DNA of 64,000 nt from the NCBI RefSeq assembly GCF_013385425.1, contig NZ_JACAQA010000017.1, forward strand, positions 59,697 through 123,696, read 5' to 3'. The notes beneath the pieces are model-generated. The model had not been told where the DNA came from. It did no database searches and saw only the letters and a list, made by a program, of their open reading frames with translations. Below are positions 16,769-26,700 of this stretch, in pieces. The DNA comes from Pseudomonas gingeri (lineage in GTDB: Bacteria; Pseudomonadota; Gammaproteobacteria; Pseudomonadales; Pseudomonadaceae). The position numbers and the translations under genes were made by a program. Numbering within the stretch: position 1 is the stretch's first letter; the number at the start of each line of letters is the position of its first letter.

Positions 16769-17977
16769 ATGACCTCGATGTGGCGTGCCAGTGGCTGGAT
16801 TTTGCTCGGGAGTGCGCTGATCCTCGCGCTGTCCCTCGGGATAAGGCACGGTTTCGGGCTGTTCCTGCCCCCCATGAGCGCGCAGTTCGGCTGGGGCCGC
16901 GAAGTATTCGCCTTTGCCATCGCCTTGCAGAACCTGATATGGGGCCTGTCCCAACCCTTTACCGGCGCCCTGGCCGACCGCTTCGGCGCGGCGAAAGTGG
17001 TGTTGATCGGTGGTGTGTTGTACGCCGTCGGGCTGGTGTGCATGGGCCTGTCCGATTCCGCCCTGACCCTGTCCCTGAGTGCGGGCCTGCTGATTGGTAT
17101 CGGCCTGTCGGGAACCTCGTTCTCGGTGATCCTCGGGGTGGTCGGACGTGCCGTACCGCCGCAGAAGCGCAGCATGGCCATGGGTATTGCCAGTGCCGCC
17201 GGATCCTTCGGCCAGTTCGCCATGCTGCCGGGGACCCTGGGGTTGATCGGCTGGCTCGGCTGGTCGACGGCGTTGCTGGTGCTGGGCGTGCTGGTGGCGC
17301 TGATCGTGCCGCTGGTGAGCATGCTCAAGGACAAGCCGCTGCCCAAGCTTGAGGGTGAGCAGACCCTGTCCGAGGCACTGCGCGAGGCCTGTTCCCATTC
17401 CGGCTTCTGGTTGCTGGCGTTCGGCTTTTTTGTCTGTGGTTTCCAGGTGGTATTTATCGGTGTGCACCTGCCGGCCTACCTGGTCGACCAGCACCTGCCG
17501 GCCACCGTCGGGACCACGGTGCTGGCGCTGATCGGTCTGTTCAATATCTTCGGGACCTACACCGCCGGCTGGCTCGGTGGACGGATGTCCAAGCCACGCC
17601 TGCTGACTGCTTTGTACCTGGCACGGGCGGTGGTGATCGTGGTGTTTCTCTGGGTGCCGGTGACGCAGTTCAGTGCCTATCTGTTCGGCATGGCCATGGG
17701 CTTTCTCTGGTTGTCGACGGTGCCCCTGACCAATGGCACCGTGGCGACGCTGTTCGGCGTGCGCAATCTCTCCATGCTCGGCGGGATCGTGTTTCTCTTC
17801 CACCAGTTGGGGGCCTTCCTCGGCGGCTGGCTGGGTGGGGTGGTGTATGACCACACCGGCAGCTACGACTTGATCTGGCAGGTCTCGATCCTTCTGAGCC
17901 TGCTCGCTGCGGCCTTGAACTGGCCGGTGCGTGAGCGGCCCGTGGCGCGGTTACAGGCGCAGGCGGGCCTGGCATGA
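16769..17977 (+). CDS. MFS transporter
   Basis: A 402-residue, twelve-helix major facilitator protein. GALADRFGAAKVV is the loop 2-3 signature, and PPQKRSMAMGIASAAGS the loop 4-5 region; the central cytoplasmic loop is short (LKDKPLPKLEGEQ). The overall look is of the monocarboxylate/OFA-like group, but substrate cannot be assigned. With the MarR regulator directly upstream, export of a toxic compound or uptake of an aromatic acid are both possible. Its last codons overlap a tiny membrane-protein gene. Confidence 0.87.
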   Translation: MTSMWRASGWILLGSALILALSLGIRHGFGLFLPPMSAQFGWGREVFAFAIALQNLIWGLSQPFTGALADRFGAAKVVLIGGVLYAVGLVCMGLSDSALTLSLSAGLLIGIGLSGTSFSVILGVVGRAVPPQKRSMAMGIASAAGSFGQFAMLPGTLGLIGWLGWSTALLVLGVLVALIVPLVSMLKDKPLPKLEGEQTLSEALREACSHSGFWLLAFGFFVCGFQVVFIGVHLPAYLVDQHLPATVGTTVLALIGLFNIFGTYTAGWLGGRMSKPRLLTALYLARAVVIVVFLWVPVTQFSAYLFGMAMGFLWLSTVPLTNGTVATLFGVRNLSMLGGIVFLFHQLGAFLGGWLGGVVYDHTGSYDLIWQVSILLSLLAAALNWPVRERPVARLQAQAGLA

Positions 17978-18096
17978 GTGCCTTCTGGTCGCGACTGCTG
18001 GCCCTGGCGCTGATCGCCTTGCTGCTGGCGCTGGCCTGGTGGGGCTGGCACCAGGGCGGCTTGGCGTTGATGCAGTTGGGCATGGGCGCTTGTTAA
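17974..18096 (+). CDS. 40-residue single-span membrane protein
   Basis: The gene starts in the transporter's stop (ATGA overlap) and encodes MSAFWSRLLALALIALL followed by LALAWWGWHQGG and a short tail ending GMGAC. One hydrophobic segment and translational coupling to the MFS gene suggest an accessory subunit of the transporter. No family is recognised. Confidence 0.6.
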   Translation: MSAFWSRLLALALIALLLALAWWGWHQGGLALMQLGMGAC

Positions 18097-18165
18097 GAGC
18101 GGCTTGCTAGGAAGGGGAGCCGGCGCGTAAGTTGACGGCTCGATCTCTTTTCCAGGGTTCAGGAT

Positions 18166-18717
18166 ATGGCGATGCGCTGGCTGGCGGTTCCTGCCGTTTT
18201 GATGGCCTTTTCCGGGGCGGCTCTGGCTGCCGGTTGTCCGGAGCTCTTGCAGGGACAATTGCCGAAGTTACGGGCCAAGGAGTCCATCGATCTTTGCCAG
18301 CGTTTTGCCGGCAAGCCGCTGCTGATCGTCAATACCGCCAGCTTCTGTGGCTTTGCCCCACAGTTCAAAGGCCTTGAGGCGCTCTATCAGCATTACAAGG
18401 GCCAGGGCCTGGAGCTGATCGGCGTGCCGTCGGATGACTTCAAGCAGGAGTCCGACGATGGCGCCGAGACGGCCAAGGTCTGCTATGTGAACTATGGCGT
18501 CACCTTCACCATGACCGAACCGCAAACGGTCAGAGGGCCGGATGCCGTGCACCTGTTCAAGGTGCTGGCGCAGCAGAGCGCGGCGCCGAAGTGGAATTTC
18601 TACAAGTATGTGGTGGACCGCCAGGGCAAGGTGATCGCGCATTTCTCCAGCCTGACCAAACCCGACAATCCCGAGCTGATCTCCGCGGTGGAGAAGGCTA
18701 TCGCCTCGAGGCCCTGA
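18166..18717 (+). CDS. Glutathione peroxidase-like thiol peroxidase, exported
   Basis: A 183-residue member of the glutathione peroxidase family with a Sec signal (MAMRWLAVPAVLMAFSGAALA) ahead of the enzyme, so it should act in the periplasm. The peroxidatic Cys61 sits in TASFCGFAPQF, and the tryptophan motif WNFYKYVVDR is intact. Where most members have FPCNQFG with the catalytic glutamine, this protein reads VPSDDFKQE, so that tetrad residue is replaced. It is convergent with the FadL-like gene across a shared terminator. Confidence 0.88.
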   Translation: MAMRWLAVPAVLMAFSGAALAAGCPELLQGQLPKLRAKESIDLCQRFAGKPLLIVNTASFCGFAPQFKGLEALYQHYKGQGLELIGVPSDDFKQESDDGAETAKVCYVNYGVTFTMTEPQTVRGPDAVHLFKVLAQQSAAPKWNFYKYVVDRQGKVIAHFSSLTKPDNPELISAVEKAIASRP

Positions 18718-18730
18718 TAAATATCAGGCA

Positions 18731-18766
18731 ATAAAAAACCCGCATCAGCCGATGCGGGTTCTTTTT
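18731..18766. terminator. Bidirectional terminator
   Basis: The stem AACCCGCATC/GATGCGGGTT with loop AGCC is flanked by A-run and CTTTTT, so it can serve both the peroxidase gene (+) and the porin gene (-). Confidence 0.88.
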
Positions 18767-18800
18767 ATCCAGCCAACGAGCGGTTCAGGCTCGTCGTGAA

Positions 18801-20060
18801 TCAGAACTTGTACGTGGCGCCCAGGCCGTAGCCCCATGCGCTGTTTTCGTACGTGGAGCTGTAGGCGCCTTTACCCGGGACGTTGAGATTGACGTTGACG
18901 TCTTCTTCCTTGAGGTAGGAGACGGCGAGGTCGATGGTCAGGTCGTCGGTTGGGCTCCAGCCGGCACCGAAGCTGATGGCACGGCGATCACCCGTAGGGA
19001 TACGCACGGAGCGATCGGTGTTGTTGGTGGGTGCCTGGTCAACCGACAAGCCGCTGCGCAGTACCCATTCCTTGTTGACGCGATAGGAAACACCGATGGC
19101 CGAAGCCCAGGTGTCGTGCCAGTTCTGTTGTTCGGTGATGGTGCCGACCGGGCCGGCGGAGCCCCCGAGGGCTGGAGAAACACCCTGGTTGTTGATGGTG
19201 ATGTTCTGCAGGCGGCTCCAGCGGGTCCAGGTGGCACCGCCATAGACGGTCCACTGATCATCCAGCTTCTGGGTGATCGAGAAGTCCACGTTCTCTGGTG
19301 TGGTGATATCCAGGGAGCCCTTGAAGCGGCTACCGCTGAATGGACCAAAGACCAGTGGGCCGTTGATGGTGGTATGACCATCCAGCGAGTAACTGACTTT
19401 GGAGTGGTAGGTCAGACCCAAGCGGGTGGTGTTGGTAGGTTGAACAATCACACCGATGTTGTAGCCCACCGCCGTGTCGTCGCCCTTGACGTCCACAAAG
19501 CCGTTACCAGGCGTCGTGGAGCTCAGCTCACCGCTGATGCGGTTGAAGGTCGGGCCGCCGCCGATAGACACCACATCGTTGATGGCGTAGCTGACAGTCG
19601 GTTGGAAGGTGACAACCTTGACTTCGCTCTTCTGGCCGTAATTGCTGCCAGCAAAGCCGCTTTCATAATCGGTTACCAACCCGAAAGGTGCGTAGAAACC
19701 CACACCTGCTGCCCAGCCGTTACCCAGCTGTTTGACGAAGAAGCCATTGGGTACGGACGTGAACGGGACCATATCGCCTTCGTTGGTACCGCCTCGGTTA
19801 CCGCCGCTGGCGTTCTTGATATCGGTCTTGGCATCAATCGTTGCGACACCCGCGGTCACTTGATCGCGACCGAGCAGGGACATACCGGCAGGGTTGCCGT
19901 AAACGGTACTTGCATCTTCGGCAGAAGAAGATCGACCCGCATAACCGGTCCCCATCCCGCTGATGCTCTGTTCGTTGAGGGCAAAGCCACTCGCGAAAAG
20001 CTGGGTGGATGCCAGAGCAACAGAAAGGCTGAGAGTGGTCTTGAGCATTACTTTTTTCAT
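18801..20060 (-). CDS. OmpP1/FadL family outer membrane transport protein
   Basis: A 419-residue beta-barrel that takes up long-chain fatty acids or other hydrophobic compounds across the outer membrane. The signal peptide ends at LFASG, and the mature N-terminus FALNEQSISGMGTGYAGRS with ASTVYGNPAGMSLL is the hatch-domain signature of FadL/TodX proteins. The C-terminus ends YKF, a normal barrel-assembly signal. It appears monocistronic, facing a terminator at its 3' end. Confidence 0.92.
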   Translation of the reverse strand: MKKVMLKTTLSLSVALASTQLFASGFALNEQSISGMGTGYAGRSSSAEDASTVYGNPAGMSLLGRDQVTAGVATIDAKTDIKNASGGNRGGTNEGDMVPFTSVPNGFFVKQLGNGWAAGVGFYAPFGLVTDYESGFAGSNYGQKSEVKVVTFQPTVSYAINDVVSIGGGPTFNRISGELSSTTPGNGFVDVKGDDTAVGYNIGVIVQPTNTTRLGLTYHSKVSYSLDGHTTINGPLVFGPFSGSRFKGSLDITTPENVDFSITQKLDDQWTVYGGATWTRWSRLQNITINNQGVSPALGGSAGPVGTITEQQNWHDTWASAIGVSYRVNKEWVLRSGLSVDQAPTNNTDRSVRIPTGDRRAISFGAGWSPTDDLTIDLAVSYLKEEDVNVNLNVPGKGAYSSTYENSAWGYGLGATYKF

Positions 20061-20204
20061 TATTAGAACTCCGTGGTGATCACCGAGGCGAAAAGTAGCA
20101 ACATTTTCGCCCCGGCGCTATAGGGTGAATTGCTGGAGATAGAGCGGTTTTGTAGGACAATCCGACCAAAATCGATCGTTTTTCCCGGAAACTGGGTTTT
20201 GGCT

Positions 20205-20687
20205 CTAGCAGGCGATCGGAGTGACCGATGAGTCACAACTTTGCCAGGCACGGGTGAAATCCCGTAAACGTCCTTGTGGCTGGAAAGTCTGTCGCCAGAT
20301 CCGCGCCATACCGAGCAGATCGTCGATGGCGGGGAGCTTGGGGTGGTGTTCTTCCACCAGCAGCCAGGCGATGGCCGTGGAATAACGAAGATTCACCGCC
20401 AGTTCGAGATTCGGGCTGCTAAAAAAAGCGTGCTGGCTGGCCAGGCCGCGCACCAGGCTGGCCAATTCCGGGTCCGGGGCCAGGTAGCGGTCCCATAACG
20501 CGGCATGGCGGCTTTCGTCGATGCAGTACAGGCCGTGACCGCGGCGGTCGTGCAGGGCCGAGCCCAGGTCCGACTGGCTGGCGGCGATGCCCAGCAGCAG
20601 TGCTTCGGCGCTCGGGCTGTGGCGACCCAGGTACAGCAGGGTCGGGCGAATCACATAAAGGCGCAGTTCCCTGGCGGCGATACCCAT
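20205..20687 (-). CDS. Hypothetical protein
   Basis: A 160-residue soluble, probably helical protein (MGIAARELRLYVIRPTLLYL at the start; later HGLYCIDESRHAALWDRYL). Conserved-looking composition and position next to the FadL-like gene suggest a genuine Pseudomonas gene, but I recognise no domain. The gene ends about 145 bases before the porin start on the same strand and may share a promoter with nothing else. Confidence 0.68.
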   Translation of the reverse strand: MGIAARELRLYVIRPTLLYLGRHSPSAEALLLGIAASQSDLGSALHDRRGHGLYCIDESRHAALWDRYLAPDPELASLVRGLASQHAFFSSPNLELAVNLRYSTAIAWLLVEEHHPKLPAIDDLLGMARIWRQTFQPQGRLRDFTRAWQSCDSSVTPIAC

Positions 20688-20992
20688 GACACCCTCGATA
20701 CTCCGGCCGTGTGATCGGCGTTTTTTATTGGTCGGCGTGGCCTGGCCCCTGGTAGCGGTGGAGGCGTTCAGGCCCGCCGGAAGCGGCCCGGGCCGCTTGA
20801 GTTGAAGTGTAGTGTCATATCTCTGCTGTAAAGGACTGTTTTTAAAATATTTAAACTATGAGCGCGTGGCTTATATATTTATTCGTGCTTAGCCATACAG
20901 TCAAAATCGCGAAACTTCAGGCAATAAAAAGCCCGGCAACAAAGACCGGGCTTTTGGGTTACAGCTTGTTTCTAAGCTGGGCTATACGGGCC
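20688..20992. other. 305-base intergenic stretch
   Basis: No gene seen. It is GC-rich for the first 120 bases, then A/T-rich (about 20830-20890), the likely promoter area for the gene at 20687 being at its left end. Its right end holds the terminator described next. Confidence 0.6.
20927..20955 (-). terminator. Rho-independent terminator
   Basis: A perfect 10-bp stem AAAAGCCCGG/CCGGGCTTTT with a 9-base loop lies 37 bases past the stop of the small gene at 20993. The T-run reads on the minus strand. Confidence 0.85.
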
Positions 20993-21217
20993 TCAGGCAA
21001 CCAGGGCCTGGCGCGTGCGGTCGATGACCGCCTGCAGCGGTTCGGCGCTGGAGTACTGGTCCGGATACAGACGTTCGCTGTGACGAGCGATACCGTGTTC
21101 GTTGACCAGCGTGAAGCTGAAGCAGCCTTTGCGAGCGGCCATGATCAGGCAGTTCATCGGTGCGAAGGCGTTGGTCAGGGTGCGAATAGCGTCCTGGGTA
21201 TGGATTTGAGTCGACAT
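20993..21217 (-). CDS. Small protein, DUF3509-like
   Basis: A 74-residue protein starting MSTQIHTQDAIRTLTNAFAP with AGGAACACC upstream of the ATG, which favours this start over an ATG 21 bases earlier. The pattern of a short helix, the central strands FSFTLVNEHGIARHSERL and a final helix ending ALVA resembles the DUF3509 family of pseudomonads, function unknown. It has its own terminator and a long upstream region. Confidence 0.65.
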   Translation of the reverse strand: MSTQIHTQDAIRTLTNAFAPMNCLIMAARKGCFSFTLVNEHGIARHSERLYPDQYSSAEPLQAVIDRTRQALVA

Positions 21218-22276
21218 AATTATTAGGTGTTCCTGCAAATGACACGGAATCTGATCCGTGCAACGTTAAAACGTTCCAGTAGCGTCGAACCATTATGGAT
21301 CGGACGAAGAACCTGACTGGAACAAAGCCGCCAGTTGAGCGCATGAAATCAAGTGGCGCTGGGGCTGGCAGGTAGGTACTTAGGAGGGCAGGCAATCACA
21401 ACAAGGGCAAAGGTTCTGGGCCCGTGGTGAAGATCCTGATCAATCTTGCAGGTTGGTTCGGTCAGAGTAATCGTTTTCGGCAGCCGCCTTTCATAAGGCT
21501 GTACTGGAGAGGATTTACCTGGAAACCATCGAGGGGTCGATCCCTTTTTCGAGCGACTGATCCATTTTGGAGAGTGCTTATGAGGGGAATGTTCGACCAG
21601 AATTGACTTTCAGCTTGGTACTAACGGGGCGGATACTATCGCATTAAAACGGATAAGGGAAGCGTGTTGGCAAAAAACTTGTTCAAGGCGCTCCCGTGGT
21701 ACCGAGGCGGAATTTCGCTGGCGGGACGCTGCCCGAAAGGGGGCGATATGCTGGCTCCAGGAGTAGCGCTAAAGAGCGAATGGCGGCGCCTGTGCAAAAA
21801 AGGTGCGTCGATATAACCGTTATCGCACTACTTGTGCACAATCGGCCCACGGCTTGTCACCGGACTGTCATCTGCGCAATCTGTCCCTCGAATGCCTGCA
21901 TCGCCAATACAAGTCAATGAAAAATATCGTCTTTTTTTATTGGTGAAAAAATCGACAGTTTGACTGCGAGCCCCATTCCATGCGGCTTTGCGAGGGTTGG
22001 AGAAGGGTTGTCCACTGAGTTATCCACAGCTTCTGTGGATTGTCCCAAGCGCTTGCTCTAGGACGGGCATATCGGTTTTTTTCGACTTTACCCGTACGAA
22101 AAACAGCGTAGAGTGGCGCGCCCCGCGATCTGGCGTGCGGTGCTACATGAAATTTCGCTTGGCTTCCTTGCCCTTGTCCCGGCCCGATAGGATTTCTACC
22201 TGGCGCGAACTGTCCAGGGCCGATCACCTTCGTTACCCTTGATTCTTTACAATTGGTTGGCACCTTGGGAGTTCTT
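21218..22276. other. 1.06-kb gap without a convincing gene
   Basis: Short open frames (for example 21424-21606 and 21696-21920) lack ribosome binding sites and have arginine-rich, implausible products. The right part carries the inverted repeat ATCCACAG/CTGTGGAT at 22022-22040. An unannotated small RNA could lie here; I cannot identify one. Confidence 0.5.
22020..22042. repeat. DnaA-box-like inverted repeat
   Basis: TTATCCACA at 22020-22028 matches the DnaA box, and ATCCACAG/CTGTGGAT forms a perfect 8-bp inverted repeat with a CTT spacer at 22022-22040. It lies about 235 bases before rmuC. Confidence 0.5.
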
Positions 22277-23755
22277 ATGGCGTTGGATCTGACCAGTCTC
22301 TTGCTCGGTTTGGCGGGCGCGGCGTTGCCGTTGCTGGCCCTGGCCTGGCAGTTGCAGCGCCGGGCGAGTGCTGCCCAGGCCGAGCTGGTGCTGTTTGACG
22401 AGCGTCTGAGCAGTGCCCGGCTGGCGGCGGATGGGCTCGGTGCACAACTGGATGCCAGCCGCGACGAGGTCAGCGACCTGAGCCAGGCCAATACCGTCAA
22501 GCAGGCGGAACTGGCGGCGTTGCGCCGGGAAGTCGAACTGCTGCAGATCGAGCGTGACAACGGTCGCGACGCCGCCCATGCCTGGAACCTCGAGCGTGCC
22601 CAGAAGGAGGCCGAGCTGCGCCGCCTGGATGCCCAGGCGGCGTCGTTGAGCGCCGAGCTGCGGGAACAGCAGGACAGCCATCAGCAGCGCCTGAACGACC
22701 TGCAGGGCTCGCGGGATGAGCTGCGTGCGCAGTTTGCCGAAATGGCCGCGAAGATCTTCGACGAGCGCGAGGCGCGTTTTGCCGAAAACAGCCAGCAGCG
22801 CCTCGGACAATTGCTCGACCCCTTGAAGGAACGTATCCAGTCCTTCGAAAAACGTGTGGAAGAGAGTTATCAACAGGAAGCCCGCGAACGCTTCTCCCTG
22901 GGCAAGGAGCTGGAGCGCCTGCAACAGCTGAACCTGCGCCTGAGCGATGAAGCGACCAACCTGACCCGGGCGCTCAAGGGCCAGAAGACCCAGGGCAACT
23001 GGGGCGAATTGATTCTCGAACGGGTGCTTGAGCATGCCGGGTTGGAAAAGGGCCGCGAGTACCAGACCCAGGTCAGCCTGAAAGGACCGGACGGCGAGCG
23101 TTTCCAGCCGGACGTGCTGATCCTGTTGCCGGGTGACAAGCAGGTGGTGGTGGACTCCAAGGTCAGCCTGACCGCCTACCAGCAATATGTCGGCGCCGAT
23201 GACGAGGCGATCGGCCAGGCGGCGCTCAAGCAGCATGTGCTGTCGTTGCGTAATCATGTGAAGGGGTTGGCCGGCAAGGACTACAAGCGTCTGGAAGGTT
23301 TGCACAGCCTGGATTTCGTCTTGCTCTTCGTGCCCATCGAAGCGGCGTTTTCGGCGGCCTTGCAGGCCGAGCCGAACCTGTTCCAGGAAGCCTTCGATCG
23401 CAATATCGTGATTGTCAGCCCGACCACCTTGCTCGCCACCTTGCGGGTGATCGACAGCCTCTGGAAGCAGGAACGCCAGAGCCAGAACGCCCGGGAAATC
23501 GCCGAGCGCGCCGGTTGGCTGTACGACAAGTTCGTGTTGTTTATCCAGGACCTGGACGAGGTCGGCAATCGCCTCCAGCAACTGGACAAGGCCTACGCTG
23601 CCGCGCGGAACAAGCTGACGGATGGGCGTGGCAACCTGGTCAGCCGCAGCGAACAGCTCAAGCTGCTGGGCGCACGGGCGAGCAAGAGCCTGCCGGCGGA
23701 GCTGCTGGAGCGGGCGATGACCGATGAGGACGGCGTGGTGCAGTTGCCTGAGTAA
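22277..23755 (+). CDS. rmuC: DNA recombination protein RmuC
   Basis: A 492-residue RmuC protein. It begins with one membrane helix (LLLGLAGAALPLLALAWQL), continues with a long coiled coil to about residue 170, and then has the conserved nuclease-like domain (GNWGELILERVLEHAGL, VVVDSKVSLTAY, DFVLLFVPIEAAF). RmuC limits inversions at short inverted repeats, an apt role in a REP-rich genome. I chose the ATG after TTGGGAG; the in-frame codon 24 bases earlier is weaker. It converges on the sensor kinase, 11 bases between stops. Confidence 0.93.
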   Translation: MALDLTSLLLGLAGAALPLLALAWQLQRRASAAQAELVLFDERLSSARLAADGLGAQLDASRDEVSDLSQANTVKQAELAALRREVELLQIERDNGRDAAHAWNLERAQKEAELRRLDAQAASLSAELREQQDSHQQRLNDLQGSRDELRAQFAEMAAKIFDEREARFAENSQQRLGQLLDPLKERIQSFEKRVEESYQQEARERFSLGKELERLQQLNLRLSDEATNLTRALKGQKTQGNWGELILERVLEHAGLEKGREYQTQVSLKGPDGERFQPDVLILLPGDKQVVVDSKVSLTAYQQYVGADDEAIGQAALKQHVLSLRNHVKGLAGKDYKRLEGLHSLDFVLLFVPIEAAFSAALQAEPNLFQEAFDRNIVIVSPTTLLATLRVIDSLWKQERQSQNAREIAERAGWLYDKFVLFIQDLDEVGNRLQQLDKAYAAARNKLTDGRGNLVSRSEQLKLLGARASKSLPAELLERAMTDEDGVVQLPE

Positions 23756-23766
23756 TCAGCCCGCGT

Positions 23767-26700
23767 TCAAAGCGGCAGATGCCGACTCAACAACGCCCGC
23801 AACGCCGCCGGTTTCACCGGCTTGGCCAGGTACTCCAACCCCGCCCCATGCACCTGTGCGACGGTTTCCGGGCGCAGGTCGGCGCTGATCACCACACCGG
23901 GCAGCGGCTCCGCCAGGCGCGTGCGCATCCAGGTCATCAGGCCGGTTCCGGTCTCGCCGTTATCCAGGTGATAGTCCACCAGCGCCAGTTGCGGACGCAG
24001 GCCGCCATCGAGCAGCGCGGCGCACTCCTCGCGATTGCGCGCGGTCGAGACCCGGCAGCCCCAGCGGGTCAGCAGGCTGTGCATGCCGATCAGAATGCTG
24101 TCCTCGTTATCCACGCATAACACCTGGGCACCGCTCAGTGCCTGGCCGTTGACGAGCGGACTGTGGCCGGCCTCGCTCGCCGGATGACGGGCAATCGGCA
24201 CGCTGACGCTGAATACACTGCCGTGCCCCGGCCAGGAGCGCACTTGCAGGCGATGCCCGAGTACCCGGCAGAGTCCGTCGGCAATCGCCAAACCCAGCCC
24301 CAGGCCTTTTTCGGCCCGGGTCTGGTGGCTGTCGAGACGTTTGAACTCCTCGAAAATCACCTGGCGCTTGTCCTCGGGAATCCCCGGCCCGCGGTCCCAG
24401 ACTTCCAGGGACAACAGGCCGCCCTGGCGCCGCACGCCGAGCAGGACCGGGCCCTTGGCGTAGCGGAAGGCATTGGTCAGGAAGTTCTGCAGGATCCGCC
24501 GCAACAGTTTGATATCGCTGTTCACCGGCAAACGGCTGCCGCGAACCCGGAAGTTCATGCCTTGCTCCTGGGCCAGGGCCTTGAACTCCGCACCGAGGGT
24601 GTCGAACAGCTCATTGAGGACAAAGGGCTGCGGGTTGGGCGTGATCTTGCCATTTTCCAGGCGCGAGATATCCAGCAGGTCGCTGATCAGGTCCTCGGCC
24701 GAACGCAGCGAACTGTCCAGGTGCTGGACCAGTTGCCGGGCCTCCCGGGACAGGCTGTCGTCCTGATGGGAGAGGGCGGCGGAGAACAGGCGGGCGGCGT
24801 TCAGCGGCTGCATCAGGTCGTGGCTGACCGCCGCAAGGAAGCGGGTCTTGGATTGGTTGGCCGCTTCCGCCGTGCCCTTGGCTTCGGTCAGGGCGACGTT
24901 CAGTTGCGACAGTTCGTGGGTCCGTTCGGTGACGCGCTGTTCCAGGCCCTCGTTGGCCTCGGTCAGGGCTTGCTCGGCCTCGCGGAACGCGGTGATGTCA
25001 GTGAAGCTCATGACAAAACCGCCGCCGGGCATCGGGTTGCCGATCAGCTCGATGACCCGACCGTTGGGGAACAGCCGCTCCGAGGTATGCGCGCGGCCCT
25101 GGCGCATCCAGTGCAGGCGCCGTGCGACATGCACTTCGGCCTCGCCGGGACCGCACAGGCCGCGCTCGGCGTTGTAGCGGATGATATCGGCAATCGGCCG
25201 GCCGACGCTGATCAGGCCGTCCGGGTAATTGAACAGTTCCAGGTAACGGCGGTTCCAGGCCACCAGCCTCAGGGACTGGTCGACCACGCTGATGCCCTGG
25301 GTGATGTTTTCGATGGCGCCTTGCAGCAACGCGCGGTTGAACTGCAGCACTTCGGAGGCTTCGTCGGCGATCCGGACGACATCTTCAAGTTGCATTTCCC
25401 GCCCTTCGATGGCGGCTTTCACCACCGCGCGGGTCGAGGAGGCCCCGAGTACCCCGGCCAGCAGGCGTTCGGTGTGGGCGATCCAGTCGCTGTCGGCGTT
25501 CTGGTTCGGGTTGAAGCCCTTGCCCTGGCGATAGGCGAAACGGATAAAACTCTGGCGTGCGCGTTCTTCGCCGACAAAGCGTGCGGCGAGGGTCAGCAGG
25601 TCTTCGATCTGCACCGCCAGCATCGAGCGGGCGCTGGGCCGGGCATTGAGTTCCTGGCCGATAAAGCGCCCGGCCTGCCAGTGCTCGGAGACCCGTGTGC
25701 GCGACAGCACCGAGACCCAGGCGAACAGGGTGAAGTTGCCTGCCAGCGACAGCACCACGCCTTGGGTCAGCGGGCTGATCGGCAGGTTAAGCGGGTTGCC
25801 GTGCAGCCAGGCCAACCCGGGGAAACTGCTCAGCGACCAGCCCAGGCTGCGGGCGGCGATCGGTAGGATCAGGGTATAGAACCAGAGGAAGGTGCCGCCG
25901 GCGATACCGGCAAACACCCCGCGCCGGTTGGCCTGTTTCCAGTACAGCGCGCCGAGCATGGCCGGCGCCAGCTGGGTCACGGCGGCGAAGGCGATCTGGC
26001 CGATGGTTGCCAGGCTCGCGGTCGAGCCCAGCAGGCGGTAGCTGACATAGGCCAGCAGCAAAATGGCGACAATGCTGACCCGACGCACCGAGAGCATCCA
26101 GTGGCGGAACACTTCGAACGGCCGTTCGGAGTTCTGCCGGCGTAGTAGCCAGGGCAACAACATGTCGTTGGAGACCATGGTCGACAACGCGACGCTGGCG
26201 ACAATCACCATGCCGGTGGCCGCCGAGGCACCACCGATAAAGGCCAGCAAGGCCAGCGACGGATGGGCCTGGGCCAATGGTAGGCTGATAACGTAGGAAT
26301 CACGCAAGACATCCGTGGGCAACATCATGCGCCCGGCCAGGGCGATCGGTACCACGAACAGTGCCGCGAGGATCAGGTAGGCGGGGAACACCCATTTGGC
26401 CAGGCGCAGGTCCTGGGGTTCGATATTTTCCACCACTGTGACATGGAACTGCCGGGGCAGGCAGATGATCGCCATCATCGCCACGCCGGTCTGCACCACC
26501 ATGGACGGCCAGTTGACCGTTTCTTCCCAGTATTCGGCCAGCAGCGCCGAGGTTTTGGCCTGGCTGAACAAATCGTCGAAACCGTCATAGAGGCCGTAGG
26601 TGACGAAGGCGCCGACGGCGAGAAAGGCGAACAGCTTGACCAGGGATTCGAAGGCAATCGCCAGCACCATGCCGCGGTGGTGTTCGGTGGCGTCGAGGTT

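Noticed and set aside
21424..21920. Two small plus-strand frames in the gene-free kilobase
   Set aside because: No ribosome binding site and arginine-rich, non-protein-like sequence.
24163..25866. 567-codon plus-strand frame opposite the hybrid kinase
   Set aside because: Shadow of the kinase reading frame; product Gly/His/Gln-rich and featureless.
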